A DNA stretch of 64,000 bases from the NCBI RefSeq assembly GCF_029227915.1, contig NC_079882.1, forward strand, positions 1,240,001 to 1,304,000, in the 5' to 3' direction. Below are positions 60,979 through 64,000 of this stretch, piece after piece. Position numbers and translations under genes: made by a program. Under the pieces are notes generated by a model. That model saw only the letters and a program-made list of their open reading frames with translations, made no database searches and was not told the origin of the DNA. Every line of letters starts with the position of its first letter. Positions within the stretch are counted from its first letter, which is position 1. The DNA comes from Hydractinia symbiolongicarpus (lineage: Eukaryota > Cnidaria > Hydrozoa > Anthoathecata > Hydractiniidae).

Positions 60979-63900
60979 TCAAACGGACTGACACCGTTAG
61001 AAAGTCAATGAAATGTAGTTTTTGAAACTGTCGCTATTTCTTCAGCGCGCGATAACGGCTAGGATTGGTTCCACAGAAAAGAATAACTTATTTATCTAAA
61101 TTTTAAATGAAGCGCTACCACAGCGCCCAGTGTGACCGCTGAGTTCCGGCAATCACGTCAAATTAAACAGAATGTTATTTCTTGGAGTCCAATTGTCTTA
61201 TTTATCACATTTATCAAGTCACAGTCCAAAGTTAGTGCAATTAAGGCCCAAAGTGAATCCTTTCATTGTTAAAAGCGATGCAACCTAGTAATCTCAGAAA
61301 CATATCGCCAAATACATGTTGGTACCAATATGTGACCCAACCGTTGTAACTCAAAATGACTGACACCGTTAGAATTTCAATGAAATGTAGTTTTTAAAAC
61401 TGTCGCTATTTCTTCAGCGCGCGATAACGGCTAGGATTGGTTCCTCAGTAAAAAGCTTGTTAAAAGCTATGCAACCTAGTAATCTCAGAAAAATATCGCT
61501 AAATACATGTTGGCACCAATATGTGACCCAACCGTTGTAACTCAAACGGTTTGACACCGTTAGAAAGTCAATGAAATGTAGTTTTTGAAACTGTCGCTAT
61601 TTCTTCAGCGCGGGATAACGGCAAGGATTGGTCCCACAGAAAAGAATGACTTATTTATCTAAATTTTTAAATGAGGCGCTACCACATCGCCCACTGGGCA
61701 ATCATGATAAATTAAGAAGAATGTTATTTCTTGGAGTCCAATTGTCTTATTTATCACATTTAACAAGTCACAGTCCAAATTTATTTCAATTAAGTCCCAT
61801 AGTCAATCGTTTCATTGTTAAAAGCTATGCAACCTAGTACTCTCAGAAAAATATCGCTAAATACATGTTGGCACCAATATGTGACCCAACCGTTGTAACT
61901 CAAACTGACTGACACCGTTAGAAATTCAATGAAATGTAGTTTTTGAAACTGTCGCTATTTCTCCAGCGCGCGATAACGGCTAGGATTGGTTCCACAGTAG
62001 AAAGCTTGTTAAAAGCTATGCAACCTAGTAATCTCAGAAAAATTTCGCTAAACACATGTTGGCACCAATATGTGACCCAACCGTTGTAACTCAAACGGTT
62101 TGAAACCGTTAGAAAGTCAATAAAGAGTAGTTTTTGAAACTGTCACTATTTTTCAGAGCGCAATTTCGGCTAGGATTGGTTCCACAGTAAAGAATGATTT
62201 ATTTATCTAAATTTTTAAATGAAGCGCTACTACAGCACACAGTGTAATCGCTGAGTTCCGGCAATCACGTCAAATTAAGAAGAATGTTTTTTCTTGGAGT
62301 CCATTGTCTCATTTATCACATTTATCAGGTCACAGTCCAAAGTTAGTTCAATTAAGTCCTACAGTCAATCGTTTCATTGTTAAAGGCTATGCAACCTAGT
62401 AATCTCAGAAAAATATCGCTAAATACATGTTGGCACCAATATGTGACCCAACCGTTGTAACTCAAACTGACTGACACCGTTAGAAATTCAATGAAATGTA
62501 GTTTTTGAAACTGTCGCTATTTCTTCAGCGCGCGATAACGGCTAGGATTGGTTCCTCAGTAAAAAGCTTGTTAAAAGCTATGCAACCTAGTAATCTCAGA
62601 AAAATATCGCTAAATACATGTTGGCACCAATATGTGACCCAACTGTTGTAACTCAAACGGACTGACACCGTTAGAAAGTCAATGAAATGTAGTTTTTGAA
62701 ACTGTCGCTATTTCTTCAGCGCGCGATAACGGCTAGGATTGGTTCCACAGAAAAGAATAACTTATTTATCTAAATTTTAAATGAAGCGCTACCACAGCGC
62801 CCAGTGTGACCGCTGAGTTCCGGCAATCACGTCAAATTAAACAGAATGTTATTTCTTGGAGTCCAATTGTCTTATTTATCACATTTATCAAGTCACAGTC
62901 CAAAGTTAGTGCAATTAAGGCCCAAAGTGAATCCTTTCATTGTTAAAAGCGATGCAACCTAGTAATCTCAGAAACATATCGCCAAATACATGTTGGTACC
63001 AATATGTGACCCAACCGTTGTAACTCAAACTGACTGACACCGTTAGAATTTCAATGAAATGTAGTTTTTAAAACTGTCGCTATTTCTTCAGCGCGCGATA
63101 ACGGCTAGGATTGGTTCCTCAGTAAAAAGCTTGTTAAAAGCTATGCAACCTAGTAATCTCAGAAAAATATCGCTAAATACATGTTGGCACCAATATGTGA
63201 CCCAACCGTTGTAACTCAAACGGTTTGACACCGTTAGAAAGTCAATGAAATGTAGTTTTTGAAACTGTCGCTATTTCTTCAGCGCGGGATAACGGCAAGG
63301 ATTGGTCCCACAGAAAAGAATGACTTATTTATCTAAATTTTTAAATGAGGCGCTACCACATCGCCCACTGGGCAATCATGATAAATTAAGAAGAATGTTA
63401 TTTCTTGGAGTCCAATTGTCTTATTTATCACATTTAACAAGTCACAGTCCAAATTTATTTCAATTAAGTCCCATAGTCAATCGTTTCATTGTTAAAAGCT
63501 ATGCAACCTAGTACTCTCAGAAAAATATCGCTAAATACATGTTGGCACCAATATGTGACCCAACCGTTGTAACTCAAACTGACTGACACCGTTAGAAATT
63601 CAATGAAATGTAGTTTTTGAAACTGTCGCTATTTCTCCAGCGCGCGATAACGGCTAGGATTGGTTCCACAGTAGAAAGCTTGTTAAAAGCTATGCAACCT
63701 AGTAATCTCAGAAAAATTTCGCTAAACACATGTTGGCACCAATATGTGACCCAACCGTTGTAACTCAAACGGTTTGAAACCGTTAGAAAGTCAATAAAGT
63801 GTAGTTTTTGAAACTGTCACTATTTTTCAGAGCGCAATTTCGGCTAGGATTGGTTCCACAGTAAAGAATGATTTATTTATCTAAATTTTTAAATGAAGCG

Positions 63901-64000
63901 CTACTACAGCACACAGTGTAATCGCTGAGTTCCGGCAATCACGTCAAATTAAGAAGAATGTTTTTTCTTGGAGTCCATTGTCTCATTTATCACATTTATC
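60979..64000 (+). repeat. B-S-A-S-B-S hexamer HOR (1674 bp), second block, cut by the window end
   Basis: Unit 1 starts: 60979 B, 61351 S, 61542 A, 61900 S, 62091 B, 62462 S. Unit 2 starts: 62653 B, 63025 S, 63216 A, 63574 S, 63765 B (first 236 bases only). Each start is 9479 bp after its partner in 51500-54521. Differences noticed are few: tcaaaatgac at 61351 and taaagagtag near 62120. The match continues to the end of the window, so the duplicated segment is at least about 3.6 kb long. Confidence 0.94.

Larger units (their letters stand above)
1..64000 (+). repeat. Satellite DNA array, three monomer length classes, continuous across the window
   Basis: Every stretch of the window aligns to one monomer family. 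I located 203 successive monomer starts; spacings are 191 bp (59 times), 357-359 bp or shortened forms (46 times, type A), and mostly 371-374 bp (type B, 98 copies including a partial last one). All copies run in the same direction. No interval lacks monomer sequence, so no gene, transposon or unique spacer fits. Shared landmarks in order within a monomer: tcaaacggactgacaccg, tagtttttgaaac, cagcgcgcgataacgg, ggattggttccacagt, taaatttttaaatgaag, cttggagtccaatt, tttatcacatttatca, gtcccacagtcaatcg, gttaaaagc, gcaacctagtaat, atcgctaaatacatgttgg and aatatgtgacccaaccgttg. The array runs off both ends of the window. A centromeric or pericentromeric location is inferred from the array type, not shown. 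Counts were made by eye and could be off by a few. Confidence 0.98.

Noticed and set aside
1-64000. Centromere-protein B box
   Set aside because: I looked for the mammalian pattern ttcgnnnnanncggg. ttcg and cggg words occur (aatttcggctagg, gcgcgggataacgg) but not in the required arrangement.
1-64000. CRISPR-like array
   Set aside because: The repeats are long (191-373 bp), directly adjacent and without unique spacers; this is satellite organisation, not repeat-spacer organisation.
1-64000. Transposon or retroelement insertion
   Set aside because: No interval between monomer starts exceeds 374 bp, and all odd-length monomers are shorter, not longer, so nothing has been inserted.
1-64000. Telomere-type short repeats such as ttagg
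   Set aside because: ggttagg and gctagg occur once per monomer as part of the satellite; there is no tandem run of a telomeric unit.
1-64000. Inverted blocks of the array
   Set aside because: Every monomer start I located reads on the + strand; I saw no reverse-complement run.

Overview
The whole 64 kb window is one uninterrupted satellite DNA array. I indexed it by hand on the recurring monomer start (the t of tcaaac, or its mutated equivalent) and found 203 consecutive head-to-tail monomers, all in the same orientation. The distance between starts never exceeds 374 bp, so there is no room for a gene, transposon or unique spacer. I find no protein-coding gene, tRNA, rRNA, CRISPR array or mobile element. 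The short open frames in the array are translations of the repeat itself and are not annotated as genes.

Monomers fall into three length classes. Type B (about 371-374 bp, 98 copies) carries a 15-bp segment, tgatcgctgagttcc or a variant, that type A lacks (about 357-358 bp, 46 copies). Type S (191 bp, 59 copies) is a B-like monomer with an internal 182-bp deletion; its junction usually contains a HindIII site (aagctt). The classes form several different higher-order repeats (HORs) instead of one uniform HOR.

Layout. 1-2.96 kb: A/B mix with S. 2.96-10.9 kb: mostly a B-A-B-S tetramer of 1294 bp. 10.9-22.3 kb: S-poor, A/B alternation, ending in a 2192-bp hexamer present twice with no difference I could find. 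22.3-27.8 kb: a second copy of the organisation at 1.1-10.9 kb. 27.8-31.6 kb: S-rich, A followed by runs of 3, 5 and 4 S. 31.6-35.5 kb: mixed, with two unusually diverged monomers. 35.5-39.9 kb: A-S-S-A-B-B HOR with a 1485-bp tandem duplication. 39.9-43.1 kb: degenerate zone with small deletions. 43.1-64 kb: a distinct sequence domain of B-S dimers (563 bp), B-B-S-A tetramers (1293 bp) and A-S-B-S-B-S hexamers (1674 bp), the last present in two blocks 9479 bp apart.

Organism: this is a eukaryotic heterochromatic, probably centromeric or pericentromeric, satellite, judged from the long pure array, the HORs and monomer sizes near one and two nucleosome repeats. CpG-rich motifs such as gcgcgcg survive in many copies, which argues mildly against a heavily CpG-methylated germline and so favours an invertebrate over a vertebrate or plant. 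From memory, the major satellite of the beetle Tribolium castaneum also has monomers near 360 bp in two size classes; I could not compare sequences, so this is only a lead. Species and chromosome cannot be told from the window.

The main interest is the visible record of array evolution: nested duplications from 0.56 to about 4 kb, hybrid monomers marking exchange points, conversion-like mosaics, and a short monomer whose deletion ends lie next to an internal direct repeat.
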